Origin: Haplomitrium mnioides
Lineage: Eukaryota; Marchantiophyta; Haplomitriopsida; Calobryales
Assembly: GCA_049999725.1 (NCBI GenBank)
Contig: JBNGIS010011054.1
Location: 1-26,108 of the forward strand
Direction of reading: 5' to 3'
Length of the DNA: 26,108 nt
Both the position numbers and the translations under genes were made by a program. How positions within the stretch are numbered: position 1 is the stretch's first letter; each line of letters opens with the position of its first letter. The notes below the pieces were generated by a model. It saw only the letters and a list, made by a program, of their open reading frames with translations. It was not told where the DNA came from and made no database searches. Shown here piece by piece: positions 8,185 through 19,439 of this stretch.

Positions 8185-9718
8185 GAATAAGTCAAAGAGA
8201 CTAGGTGGTCACTCTCGAGAGCTCCAACTTCAAGAAGCAATTGGATGATCACTATTGGCAATCAATACGTTTGACTAACTATTGGTAACCTTGCATACCT
8301 ATCAACAAAAAGTGATTGAGCAATCCCACTTAACATTGAACAAGTAGAAGTGGTTGGGCAATCATTCTTTGAATTCCAAACATGAGGTGTGATCTAATGA
8401 TCACATTTGACAAAGAATGAGTCTCTTCGTAAGTTGGTTCATGAAAAATTCCAAGAATATAATGGTAAAAAAGAAGTAAATAGATAAATAAACCTAAGAT
8501 CACGTTAACTAATAATGTTTTTCTCTAGCTATGATTTAAATCTCAAATTAAGTTTGGAATTTGTACTTCATTATTGTGGTTTTGTTATATATAACAATTG
8601 CAATAGACAAGCAAGAAAAACTTTTCTTTTCAATTAATTTCTTCCATTTTGTATAGCATGTTGGGTTGGGATACATTTAAGTTCTTAATACTCCTAGGTT
8701 TAAGTTTTAAATTGGGATATGTGAGAGTTCAAAGTCACACTTAATGCTTGGTGTTCAAATATCTTTGATATGGGTTGCATCATCAGAAATTGTCCAATCC
8801 TCAAGTCATTAGAACTATTGGGAGTCACTAGAACTATTAGAGGTCTCTAGAATTATTGAATATATTGAGAGTGTAGGATTTGTGCTAAACTTACCAAAGT
8901 TGTGGTTAGAGCTATTGAGTATATAATCTCTAGGATTTGTCTTGAACTTATCAAATGTGGAATTATCAAAATTGATTTGATAATAATACAACATCAAAAA
9001 TCCACAAATGGGTGAGAGTTATAAGAGGAAAAACGTAAGTTGCTCTATTGTCCACAAAATATACTTGCGATTGCAAATTCGTGAGCATACGAACCCAAAG
9101 TCTTAACCTCGCGAGTTTAGGCGAAAATCAACCATGGCTAAGCTCGCGAGTTTCCTCTTGAGGCAAAAATCAACCACACAATTTGATCTCTTAAACAAGA
9201 AAAATGGCAAGCACTTTATGAACTCCTTTGCTTGCAAGAAATGACTTGCTTCCTTGGTCATTTTTCTGCCATAGATGCAAAAATGACTTTTCCGTGCAAT
9301 CTAGATTCTACTTAGAATGACTAAAAACGAGATACAAGTGAATGTATTGTAAAATAAAGATGCATTGAGCTTTTCTTATGCTGATTTATATACTCATAAC
9401 AATACTAACAACAGGTTGGATTTCTATCAGCACCCAATTCTAAATCTAGAGACTAGAATCTCGACATATGAAGTAGACGTTTCTTTGAATATGGACAAGA
9501 GTTTCTTTGAATATGGACAAGAGCAGCTCCAACCGCTGCACATTCTTACATGCACTCTTATGTCTTTTCTTATGCTGCACATTCAATCTTACCACCACTC
9601 TTATGTCTTTTCTTTGTGTGAGCAAATGCAAGTATTAGAGGGATGGGCTTCATTTTAAACATGCAAGGGTCAAAAATCTTTAATGTCATTAAAGAGCTCC
9701 ATGGTGCTTACACATGTC
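8185..9718. other. Non-coding stretch, no gene recognised
   Basis: No open frame here has codon pattern or motifs that I recognise. Small structures are a 22-base direct duplication at 9480-9523 and a twice-used palindrome CTCGCGAG (9108-9115 and 9143-9150) followed each time by A-rich CAAAATCAACCA-type text. The stretch may be remnants of other repeats. No TSD or terminal repeats are visible. Confidence 0.45.
9480..9523. repeat. Exact 22-bp tandem duplication
   Basis: The 22-base unit TTTCTTTGAATATGGACAAG+AG occurs twice head to tail (9480-9501 and 9502-9523) with no difference, so the duplication is recent. Since 22 is not a multiple of three, it would shift any reading frame through it, which argues against coding here. 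Confidence 0.9.
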
Positions 9719-10046
9719 ACCACCAAGTGCTTCCACATAGCACTATGCCCAAATCCCTCTACACTAGTTAAGAGCTAAACTATGTCCAAATCCCTCTCTA
9801 ACTAGTTAAGAGCTAAACTAGAGAGGAAACTAAATTCCATACCACCAAGTGTCTCTAAATGGCACTATGCCCAAATCCCTCTACACTAGTTAAGAGCTAA
9901 ACTATGCCCAAATCCCTCTCTAACTAGTTAAGAGCTAAACTAGAGAGTAAACTAAATTCCATACCACCAAGTGCTTTTAAATGGCACTATGCCCAAATCC
10001 CTCTCTAAACTAATTAAGAGCTGAACTAGAGAGTAAACTAAATTCC
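9719..10046. repeat. Tandem repeat, 122-bp period, about 2.7 copies
   Basis: Units start with ACCACCAAGTG at 9719, 9841 and 9963. Inside units 1 and 2 there is a further internal duplication of about 38 bases built on CTATG(C/T)CCAAATCCCTCT and AGTTAAGAGCTAAACTA. Unit 3 has only one internal copy and is therefore shorter. Differences between units are few. It is a minisatellite-like structure inside non-coding DNA. Confidence 0.9.
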
Positions 10047-11636
10047 TTTACAAATAAATATGCTCAAATACATCACTTGGTCATAATGTAAGGCAGCAAA
10101 TGTGCCTTTCCAATCCTTCACAAAGTAAACAAGTTGCAAGCAATTCTTGAAGAGGATCAAGCAAATGTGAGCTGCTAATTTCCAACACCAAAGGTATGTG
10201 TTGTTACAACTATTGAGGAGAAAGTTTAGGAAATTTAGGTTTGAACTATTGAATAGAACTGTTGATAAAAAAGTTACAGGATTTGTCGAGTACTTACTCC
10301 ATGTTGTTGAGGAAAATGTCGTGATATTGGGATCTGTCCCTTGCTTGTTACAAGGAACAGCCTACTGCATGTCCACACAGATGCACAAAATGCTTGGGCA
10401 GTACACAACAAGGGTTGTGTACTTAAGTTTGCAGGGTACACACACTGTCTAATGCATTTCCACACTTGGTACTTGGTTTCCTCTTTGCCATTCTGCAATT
10501 CACTTCTAGTAAGCTTCTGCAAGTCCAGCTGGATTTACTCCAAACTATGAAGCAAATTATGAAAGTACCGAACAGAGGAGTTTGTACTCCTAAACAATTC
10601 AAACAAACATAAAAGGGTCAACATGTTAGGCAAGCTGACTAGACTCCTATTGAAACATATTAGTTATGCAGTTGTGGAGAGCAAAACTAACCACAAAAAC
10701 AATTAATTCGAAGCTGCAATAGTCTAGGAAAAACCTACACACATCACAACTGTGCACGCATAGAGTGTAGCCTGGACAATGTGGTGTCAGACACAAAGTT
10801 TCAGACTATTCAGCCTCATCATGTGTGGCAGTGACAAGCTGCCACAACTTCCTGCTGGTTTCGTCAGTTCCCGACAGCAGGTCCTGATCAATCGTCGTAC
10901 TGAGTTTCTGCCACTTTCCGGAAGTAACGGGAAAACTCAGTCATGATGATGCCTAGCACTCCACCAAGAATCCAACTAATCAAAATCTGTCAACTCTCAA
11001 GCATCAGCTTGTGACATCATTCATTTCACTTTAGTTTGATCCTATTGAAACATATCCACACCAGTTGTGCTAACTTTGAAAATACAGTGTTGGGCATTCC
11101 AATATGTCACATGAGATTCAGATGAACAGTATCATTCCAGTATAAGACCAAATGGAAATAATTTTATTGAAACTGTCACAATAAGGATAGTTGGACTTGG
11201 GAAAGTTAGAAGCATTGTAAACGATAAATGGAATTCTCACAGAGCAGAAAACTGGAGGTAAACTGGCTACTCCATCGAGACTCTGCCCAAAGAGCTGTTG
11301 TACAGTTGCTTGCTGCACATCCCAACACAGACGTTACCAACTTTTATGTATCTCTTTGCAAATCCTAATTGCAGTTCTGAAAAGAGACATCACAAATTTC
11401 AGCTACAGTCCCTTCCATAGATGGAGTTCCTGACAGGGAAGGGCAAACGTCGCAACAATGAATACAATTCACACCTGCACAACTCTCTACTGTGGCAGTT
11501 TCTTGTTGCCATATGGTAAAAGGGCAACTGCATGTCATCGCTGGCAGTTCAGGAGTCCCAGCCGCAGAGGCAAACTTTTCAGGTGATGATACAAACAGTA
11601 ACTACTGTCACCTTCCTGATAGTCTGGGAAATAGTT
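10047..11636. other. Downstream flank of TAF1B, probable 3' UTR in its right part
   Basis: No convincing coding region lies here. Because TAF1B ends at 11637 on the minus strand, the part from 11636 leftwards is where its 3' UTR should be. An AATAAA on the minus strand (11163-11168) is a possible polyadenylation signal. Further left no features are recognised. Confidence 0.4.
11163..11168 (-). terminator. Possible polyadenylation signal of TAF1B
   Basis: The minus strand reads AATAAA about 470 bases after the TAF1B stop codon. Plant poly(A) signals are loose and such hexamers occur by chance in AT-rich DNA, so this is a candidate only. Confidence 0.3.
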
Positions 11637-14600
11637 TCATAAAAAATCTAGGTCTTGCATACAAGTTCGTGGCACCCTCTGCTGCTTATGTTTTCGATGC
11701 AGTTTTCTCACTCTTGTTGTTTGTGCAGCAGCACATCCTTTCTTCTGCAACAACTCTGGGCTCCCACTATTCCAATTAGATAAAAAATTATTAAGGTTTT
11801 TCTCTATCTGCTGTATTCCTTTCTCCACATTTTGAACACCCCAGTGAAGAGCCTGTGGGTGAACATCAATTAGTTTTGCACAAGCTCGGAGAACGAGATA
11901 ATAATCACTATGAATCTCCCTCAGGTGGTCTTCAGAGAGTAGAAAATTGTATCTGACATAAATATCAGGAGAGATATCGCGTGCTAGGGGTGGCAAACAA
12001 GTAAAGCCCGCATCCTCCATTTCTTCAAGAAGAGATTCTGTCACATTCGCCTTTTGTGAACCCTGTGTTGTCTCAGACTTACAAGCTTTAGTTTTTCCTC
12101 TTACTGGAATTGCTATAAATGGCACACCAGTGATTTCCTCATCAACCTCTATGCTTTTTTTTCTGAGATTATTTTCTTGACTTACTTCAACACCCTCTAG
12201 TGTTCCATCCTGCAAGCATGCTGCACTTTCTACACTGTAATCTGCAGCCAGAGGAAACCTCTGGTCTGAATTTATATCCACGACATACTCTGTGTTTCCG
12301 TCAGCTCCAGGAAACCCACTATGCATCCCATGATTTTTATGTTGCACAGGATTATCCTGAACAACCAAAGAAGAACTTTTAGTTTTTTGAAGGAATGGAA
12401 TTGCGAAGACACGGATGTTACAGAACAAATTATGTCCAAGTCTGCATCAAAACAAAGCTAGTTGAAGGTACAAAAATTATTGAATCCTAAAATAAGATTG
12501 CAAGAAAAACCAACTGCAAATGTAAATTTGAACTCTCCATCATGATTTGAAAGTTTATTTACTTTCAAATGCATTAAAAAACAGTTGTCTCTACACCCAA
12601 AAACAATTGAGAAAAATGCATCCAACTGAGAAAAATGTATCCATACGATAAAATACCTGTTCAGAGAACTTCTCATACAGCTCCCAAAAGTGATCCTGAA
12701 TAAATTGTTCATCAGCTGACAGGTTGGGATCTGCAAAGATCACATCCCTGCAATACCTCAAGTACGCTGCAACCATTTTCTCAGGATCTGCAGAAAGAGC
12801 AAATGATGTTAGGTTTTTTAAGATATTCATAACAAAAACTAAATATATAAGGCATTTCAATGCTCACAATTCTGCACAAGCAAACAAACAAGAATGGTTT
12901 AAAATCTCACCAACACACTCAGATGAACTTTGCATTGATGCCTCCAGATTTTCAAGAAGCTCCCTTGCATCCCAACTATCTTGTTCTTTGTCACTACCTT
13001 CCACCCCCACTGCATCTGCCTTATTCCCACCACTTTCATCTATTATCATAGTTTCCTCAGCATGTTGGATTTCCTTCTTTGATTGAGATGCTCGTCCATC
13101 AAGCTTGTATAGAACTTTCAAGACAATTATCAACATTGACATTACATAAACTCGAGTAGGCAAAACACTATCTCGTGAAGAGAGCCAGAGCCCTGAGGGA
13201 GTATACCACTCATAAAGTCGGCAAGCATAAGCAGACAGTTTTTCCACTGGCAGTCTCAAATCTTTCAGTAATCGAGAAGCTATAGCATGGAAATTCACAG
13301 GAGGAAGTTGAAGGCCAACCCTTTCTGCTACATGACCTGCAAGAAGCTCCACCATCCTTGCACCGACTGCATTTCGAGGCTTGAACATAAGTTTAGGATC
13401 TGTAAGCAATGGCTGCAGATAACAACTTAAGTTAAATGAGCAGCACAAAACATGTTTGGCGTATTGGACGCTAAGCAGAGAACAAAGGAAAAAGGGCTTG
13501 GAACCCCTTGCATGACTTCTCTCTTTTGCCAGCCACACTGCCTCTTTAGTAGCTGCAAAAGTCTTCTTTCTTCCTAAATAATAACTTATACGCTTTTGAC
13601 ATCCCTCCACAAATTTTGTCCTCCATGTGTGAACAATTTGGAAATGATCAGCCACCTGCTGTCGGGAGATTGAACACCCTCACTGATATTTTACAAAGCC
13701 ATCACTTCAGGCGATCTATAGTTTTATGGTCTTCTTGGTCTTCCAGAGTTTTCATCTCTTGGTCCAATTGACCTTTAAAACTTGCATTCATTCATAGCAA
13801 TCTACCTTTTCTCTCACAGAAAGGGACATCAATCTGGACTTTAATAAAAAGGTCGATGTATTTACATGAGAGCTATTGCTTTGATTCCCGATCTGCTGAA
13901 AAGCAACCAAGTAGGGCAACTTTCCTTCTAATGCCCAACTTGCAATATCCGTTGGGAGAACAGATTCTCGAGCAATATAGCATGCAAGGTAAGAAACACC
14001 CAAAGTTGTCCTCAATGGAATCCTTTCTTTGAGTGCATTGAGAAAAATATGCCGTGCCCTTTGATCAGATGATTTACATTGCTGCAGTGTTGCAGTTTTC
14101 TTCCTGTTCCTTTGTTTTTCCTTCCCCGTGCTCTGAACGAGTATGCCTTGTCCATCAGCCTGGCCATCTGCAATAAAATAAAGTTGTCAAAAAGTTGCTT
14201 TCCCTGGACTCATTAGCAAAATCACAATATTGCAACAAAACCAATAGAATTTCATTCTAATTGAATGCCAAGTTTACCATGTGCAGGCTATGAACCAAGA
14301 CAGAATTTCCTAATTGGAGCCCCTAGGACCGGGCCATGATAGGAGGTAACTTTGGAAGGTCGGGAAGAGTGAGAGAGCTGACATAGTATGGACTATTTCC
14401 AAATCATCTGTGACTACTTCAGAATGAATGCATTAAGGTGCAACCCATAGACTATCTCAATGGATCTCAATGCACACTTCCTAACTTACATGCTCTTGAA
14501 TGGTGGCAAGTTTCATAGCATGAGAGAAAGAGGATCGAAGACTACGAGATCCATGAACCTTGGATCTTGCTGGGTTTGACTTCCCTCTTCTGTTCACGTG

Positions 14601-15159
14601 CCTCTGCCACTTCCATAGCTTCATTAATCCATCCCTTCTCAAATATCTTTGAAGACGCCACATATCTAATCCAAATTGGTCCAATAATACCACACACTAA
14701 AGGAGTAACGCCAAAATTTTCGACAAGAGATTCACATTGCATCTCTAGCATTCTTTGCAGGCCCTCCACATACGTTTTTCTGATATTATTGCCCAGTACG
14801 TCCGGATCTATACACCCAACTTGTGATCCGGAGCCTATCTGAGAACCCACCGGTGCGGCAGATGCAGCCTTAGCAGCTTCATTCTGCGTCTCGAATTGTG
14901 ATCCAAAGTCCAGACCAAAGGGCGCATCTCTGATCTCTGGGCCATTAAACCCCGGCTGAGAACATCCTAGTAGTTGCTCCTCATTCCGCGTCACTCGCCT
15001 TTCTCTCTTGAACGCAACATTAAACACGTGGGTGTCACCCACATCAAACGCTTCTTCCAAGTAGTTCTGAGACTGAGACGCGCAACGAGTGCAATAGTAG
15101 AAGCCATCTTCCCCACATTCCAATTCCTCGTTACCGCACACCGCGCACAGGCTCTCCAT
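11637..15159 (-). CDS. TAF1B: TAF1B / Rrn7-type RNA polymerase I initiation factor, five exons
   Basis: TFIIB-like subunit of the Pol I core promoter factor (SL1/core factor), acting in the nucleolus at rDNA promoters. Exons in order: 15159-14559, 14167-13866, 13412-12911, 12787-12657, 12356-11637. All introns are GT-AG, phases agree (1, 0, 1, 0), total 751 residues. The zinc ribbon is C5, C8, C23, C26. Cyclin-fold blocks in plant wording follow: SYLACYIARES and LPTDIASW (259-278), LEGKLPYL (280-287), LPPVNFHAIASR (338-348), LYEWYTPSGLW (367-377). A C-terminal block has DYYLVLRACA (663-672) and a basic tail. The start is the ATG at 15159 (context GGCGATGG), whose product begins with the zinc ribbon. 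The weak point is the exon 1 donor GTTCAT. A stronger GTAAGT donor 69 bases downstream keeps phase but adds a stop. Arabidopsis CCG/MEE12 is, from memory, a relative. It looks intact. Confidence 0.88.
14490..14558 (-). promoter_or_regulatory. Alternative 5' splice extension of TAF1B exon 1 with in-frame stop
   Basis: After the modelled exon 1 donor (AAG/GTTCAT at 14559/14558) the sequence runs 69 bases to a near-perfect donor CAT/GTAAGT (14490/14489). Because 69 is divisible by three, both donors join exon 2 in the same phase. The longer form carries TAG at 14542-14544 and would end after about 206 residues. Which donor is used cannot be decided from sequence. Confidence 0.5.
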
Positions 15160-15474
15160 CGCCAAGCTCTGTCTGTCTGTCACCCGCCACCGTTTCCCAA
15201 AGCCTCTTCTTCTTCAGCTGGTGAAATGAGAGGAAGACGAGCTAATATGCATTTTATTAGATAAATGATTTGTTTACTTTTGTTCGTATGCAAAATACAA
15301 GTTTGTGCATAATTTTTTAATTATTGTAAATAATATTAACTTATTGTTGCTTATATTAGGGTTTCAAGGTTTGTTCATAGTTGCTGAAGCTTATAGAGGT
15401 GATACGGCATGACCACCATTGGAGGCTTCAAGACTCCACTATTTAAGTACAAATAAAGGAACTAGAAAAGAGTT
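15160..15474. other. 5' flank / promoter side of TAF1B
   Basis: The first 90 or so bases upstream of the TAF1B ATG are less AT-rich and include a CTGT repeat (15169-15181), as expected for a 5' UTR. No clear TATA box is seen on the minus strand. Beyond about 15250 the sequence becomes AT-rich and grades into the LTR of element C, whose left edge I cannot place. The gene promoter is therefore only about 250-300 bases away from retroelement DNA. Confidence 0.4.
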
Positions 15475-15834
15475 TAGCTCTAATAGTAAAGTAGAGAATA
15501 TAATAGTAAAGTAGTTGATAGTGACTATTACAGAGGGATCACCTTTTAGTGAAGATTGGTATTAGTATTACTTGTTTTCTAAGTCACTTTTAGAGTTGAA
15601 ATTAGAAGTTACTTGTAAGTGAATGAATTAGTTTGACATCTTCTTTTTTTGTATTAATAGAAGTGTTTCATTGCTCAACTTTTCATTTCGGAGTTTCTCT
15701 CAATTTGTCTGTGTTCTTTGGTTGCTTGACTTCTTGGTTTTTTCTTGTCTTTTTGGCATTTGGTTGAACAACTCTATTAGAGTTATCTTTGATTTCTTAC
15801 TCATTTGGAATTTCTCTTTGAGTTCTGTTATATT
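15475..15834 (+). repeat. 5' LTR of element C (left edge uncertain)
   Basis: The right 300 bases align with the LTRs of B and D: AGTCACTTTTAGAG, GAAATTAGAAGT, the TATA-like TATTAATA at 15652-15659, GAAGTGTTTCAT, GGAGTTTCTCTCAATT and CTCTATTAGAGTTATCTT. It ends TTATA (CA changed to TA) directly before a weak primer site TTGTATCAGACC (15835-15846). It is more diverged than the other copies, which fits an older element. Confidence 0.7.
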
Positions 15835-15873
15835 GTATCAGACCTACCATTCTTTCTTTTGGTGGAGAGTTAC

Positions 15874-17215
15874 ATGGAGAATCAAAGGACGGTGCTTCAA
15901 ACAATGCATCAACAAATTGAACATCTTTCTCTCCTTTTAGAAGTTCAAATACAAGTGGAGTTATATACAGTTTCTAAAGCTAAAAACATATATTGAAAAG
16001 ACAATTCTTGATGCGTTTGAAAATTTCTTGTTTGATTGTGAGCAATACTCTGAAGCTACAAACATTAGAGAAGATGGTGGACGAATTCAATTTGCAAGAA
16101 ATCAATTAGAAGTAATTGCAAAGACTTGATGGAGATATCAACTAAAACAAGCACAACGTAGATTTGTTGCTCATATTACTTATAACACTACACACCCGTA
16201 TTACACATACAAGTTAGCACAAGTACAACCTATGTAAGTTAGCATAAGCAAAGACACAAGAACTCTAAAGGTTGACAAGGTAAGAGATGTCTAACAAGAC
16301 ACTCTCCCTTCTTTACATACTAAATCGAAAGCCACCCTTTACTTTTATTCTCTTTTTATCACATGTTCTTATCTTTAGAACCTTCCATCTTTCTTTAGTT
16401 CTCTTTCTGCCAAGTGTCTTTATCGTAAAAACCTTTCATCTCTTTAGTTTTTCTTCTACCACGCATTCTTATCTTAGAGCCTTCTATTTGCTTTAATCCT
16501 TTGCTTGCCACGTATCATTATCCTCTTCTAGCTATCTAGACTTCCTCTTTCACTTTAGTTCGTTGACTTTCTCTCTTCTTGTCACTTTCACTTTCTTATC
16601 ATTCTCTCTATAACAACAACCGTTTTTTGATACTCTAGCTTAGTAATAACTTTCTAGACATAGTTGACACTATATCTTACTTCATTTTTAGCTATTTCTT
16701 ACTAAAGTTAGCAATTGGTACATTACCTTTTTGCGTGAGTTTAAATAAGTAATGATTTCAAGATTTATGGTTCTAAATTGCTCTAAAAATAGCAAGAGAT
16801 TATTTGAAAAAATTGAAGCAACTTGGTATAATGAAGAGCTATCTTACACAATTGCAAAATATCATTTTGCGAATTCTTAATATAGACAAAAGAGAAGCTC
16901 TAGATTATTTTGTTTGAGTATTTAAACCTTGCATTAGCATAAAAGTGACAATAAGAGAGCTCTCTTAACCAAAAGAGGCAATGTGCATAACTGAACGATT
17001 TGACTCACTATTTGCTACTACAAAAGCTAAGCCACATCTTCAACAAGTTTTACCAAATGTTTGTATGCCACCAAATTAGGTTAAGGTTATAGAGATTGAT
17101 GCAACGCAAAGAGTGACACTCATCAATGTAAAGGATGAACGCATACGCCAAAATAGATGATGCTTTTATTGTCGACAACTTGGTCATATGATGCAAATTA
17201 CCTACATTGCCAAAG
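15874..17215 (+). pseudogene. Element C gag, disrupted and split by insertion
   Basis: The ATG at 15874 opens MENQRTVLQTMHQQIEHLS, matching the gag starts of B and D. Stops begin near 15994. The gag core continues as short pieces to 16180, is cut by an insertion (16181-16722) and resumes with homology to the B and D sequence. A zinc knuckle begins at 17161 (CFYCRQLGHM), but a one-base deletion after it destroys the final Cys. Confidence 0.7.
16181..16722. repeat. Solo-LTR-like insertion, copy 2
   Basis: It starts TATAACACTACA (TG changed to TA), ends GGTACA, and is flanked by TTACT (16176-16180) and TTACC (16723-16727). Homology to copy 1 runs from end to end, including the TTAGCACAAGTACAAC and AACAAGACACTCTCCC blocks. 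Copy 2 has no counterpart of the repeated block around the N gap of copy 1. Gag sequence of element C continues on both sides, which proves it is an insertion. Confidence 0.8.
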
Positions 17216-17339
17216 TTGAACTTGTCTTGTTGTTTGAGCGGCAATCGTAGTAGAGAAAAACTAAGAAAACAATATACTTCAGTAAAAATAATTGAGCAAT
17301 TTACTGAGAGTTGGATTAGTTCCAATGGAATAAAGAACT

Positions 17340-18087
17340 TGGTACAAATTCAAAATACCTTGTTTCATCTAGATTATATGATTGATAAACATTTTTGTAA
17401 GATATTAGTGGATTGTAGAAGCTCTAAAATTTTTTATGTCAATAAGTTTTGCTAAGAAATTCAAAGCAAAAACTTTACATATTAAGGAAAGTTTTGTAAT
17501 TATAGCCGATGGGCAAAAACATGATATGTTTCACTTGTAAAAGCCATCTCGTGTAAGGATTGGAAAAGAATATGAAGAACTTATGAGATTTGTTATTGTG
17601 ATAGTATAATATTACATCATTTTAGGCTTACTTTGGTTTGAAGATCAATCTGATCAAGTTAATTAGGTAAAATGACAAATTCAAGTTACTTTACAATGCA
17701 AGCAATTTCTTTTGAAGCATTGAGCACCATTGGTGAAGAGACCTAATCAATTCAGCATATTGCTTTGGTGGAGAAAGAGTTGTATGTCTTTGCTATTTAG
17801 ATCAAACCTATTATGAACTTGAGTAAACAAACAACGAAGTCTATACTTACCTTAATGATTGATGATATTTTGAGAGAGAGTTTGCATATATGTTTCCAAA
17901 ATGATTTTCCAAAAGGGTTAGTAGATAATCGAGGAATATTCTTTCTGATTGAGTTGATACTAGAAAGTACTTCTTATAATCGATCTATATATCATTTATC
18001 ACCACAAGAATTAGAAGAGCTTTGCAAAACTTTAACAAATCTTCTTGAGAAGGATTTCATTCAACATAGTACTTTGCTTTGAGAAGC
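17340..18087 (+). pseudogene. Element C protease and pre-RT region, truncated by D insertion
   Basis: The protease block is seen as LVDCRSSKI at about 17405, with the same D-C motif as the other copies, followed by stops. From 17813 the frame reads the segment before the RT catalytic domain (MIDDIL, IELILESTSYNRSIYHLSPQELEEL, LLEKDFIQHSTLL) and ends with TGA at 18080-18082. At the same codon B and D have TAG. The element D LTR follows 10 bases later. Confidence 0.7.
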
Positions 18088-18092
18088 ATCGG

Positions 18093-18478
18093 TGTAATAG
18101 TACATACATAAGGTTGTGTTGTTTATAAGAAAATAGAGAGGAGTAAAAGAAATAGTATAGAGTCACTTTTAGGGTTGAGATAAGATTACTTGCCTTTAAA
18201 GCCACTTTTAGTAGACATTCACTTTTAGGGATTAAATTAGAAGTGACTTTTAAGTGACGAAAGAGGGATGACACCCCTTTCTTATGTATAAATAGAAGAG
18301 CTTCTTAGCCCCACTCTTCATTCTGGAGTTACTTTCAATTTGGTTTGGCTCTTTGGTTGTTTGGCTTTGGGTAGCACTCTTGGATTTTGTTTGCTTATTG
18401 GCTTTGAATTGTATAACTCTATTGGAGTTATCTTGAAGTTGTTACTCATTTGGAAGTTGGTCTTTGAGTTCTTTTACA
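18093..18478 (+). repeat. 5' LTR of element D
   Basis: It starts TGTAATAGTACATACATAAG and ends TTTTACA. It aligns over its whole length with 7810-8184. The TATA box is at 18287-18294. The five bases before it, ATCGG (18088-18092), should be the target duplication; the partner copy would follow the 3' LTR of D outside the window. The primer site TGGTATCATAAC (18480-18491) is damaged but recognisable. Confidence 0.85.
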
Positions 18479-18510
18479 TTGGTATCATAACCACGGTTCT
18501 TTTTCGTGGA

Positions 18511-19320
18511 ATGGAGAATCAAGAAGCGAGGATGCAAGCGATGCAACAACAAATTGAACATCTTTCTTGCCTTCTAGAAGCTCAAATGCAAATAGGGAAG
18601 AGGACACATTTTCAGAAAGAAGAAAGTCATGTGTGGTTTCTCAAGCCAAAAGCATATGATGGGAAGATGGTTTATGGCGTATTTAAGGCTATAAGTATAA
18701 GAAAAGATGGTCAAAGAATTCTATTTGCTACAAGTCAATTGGAGGGAGTGGCAAAAACTTGGTGGAGATATTAAATTGAGCAAGCTCAACATGGATTTGT
18801 CGCTCAAATTGCTTCTTGACAAAAGTTCAAAGAAGCGGTGAATATAAGATTTAGAGTTCTTAATGCTCTAAAGTCGCAAGAGATCGCTTGGCAGAATTGA
18901 AGCCACTTGGTATAGTAAAAAGCTATGTTATGCAAATTTTTAATATCATTATGTAAATTCCTAAGATGGACAAAGGAGAAGCTTTAGATTGGTTTATTTT
19001 AGGATTGAAGCCTCACACTATAATGGAAGTGACAATGAGAGAGCCCTCTGAACTAGAATAAACAATGCGAATGATTGAATGATACAACTTGCTATTAGCA
19101 ACCACCAAAGTTAGGCTACGTCTACAACAAGCTTTACCAAATGTTCGTGTGCTAGCAGATAAAGATGTACCTATGGAGATTGATGCAGCGCAGAGAGTGG
19201 CACTCACCGATGTAGAGCATGAGCGCCTACGCCAAATTGGAGAATGTTTTTATTGTCAATAGCTTGGTCATATGATTGCAAATCACCCACGTTGCCAAGG
19301 TTGACCACGTGCTCTTGTTC
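18511..19320 (+). pseudogene. Element D gag, disrupted
   Basis: The frame opens at the ATG at 18511 (MENQEARMQAMQQQIEHLS) and stays open for 87 codons, through AKTWWRY, until TAA at 18772-18774, where B has CAA (Gln). Compared with B, a stretch between PKAYDGKMV and FKAISI is deleted. Later parts hold further stops. The zinc knuckle at 19245-19286 reads C-x2-C-x4-H-x4-H: the last Cys is His, and a TAG lies inside it. Confidence 0.75.
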
Positions 19321-19439
19321 AAGCAGCAACTGTTGAAGAAGAAAATCAAGGAAACGACCGACTTTAGTAAAGATAGTTGAGCGGTTTACTAAGAGCATGA
19401 TTAGTTCGAATGGCAGGAAAAGATTGACAAGAATTAGAA

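Larger units (their letters stand above)
15475..18092 (+). mobile_element. Element C: old Ty3/gypsy copy, 5' part, interrupted by D
   Basis: It belongs to the same family as B and D but is the most decayed. It has LTR, gag start (ATG at 15874), gag core split by a solo-LTR-like insertion, zinc knuckle, protease and the first part of the RT region. At 18093 the LTR of element D begins in the middle of the sequence that in B and D continues with the RT active-site region. The 3' rest of C lies beyond the right border of the window. Confidence 0.8.

Noticed and set aside
7810-8248. Open frame of 81 codons in the 3' LTR of element B and a similar one at the start of the element D LTR
   Set aside because: They lie in LTR sequence conserved as DNA, including the region after the TATA box. 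The equivalent frames in the other LTR copies are not kept in a common reading.
9365-9658. Open frame of 97 codons on the plus strand with an opposing minus-strand frame
   Set aside because: It contains an exact 22-base duplication that would have shifted an existing frame, has no ATG at its 5' edge and no family match.
10198-10550. Several 69-84 codon frames on both strands
   Set aside because: They are mutual shadows in the region downstream of TAF1B, with no motif or splice support.
12724-13086. Plus-strand open frame of 120 codons
   Set aside because: It is the shadow of TAF1B exons 3 and 4 on the other strand; the minus strand carries the conserved family blocks.
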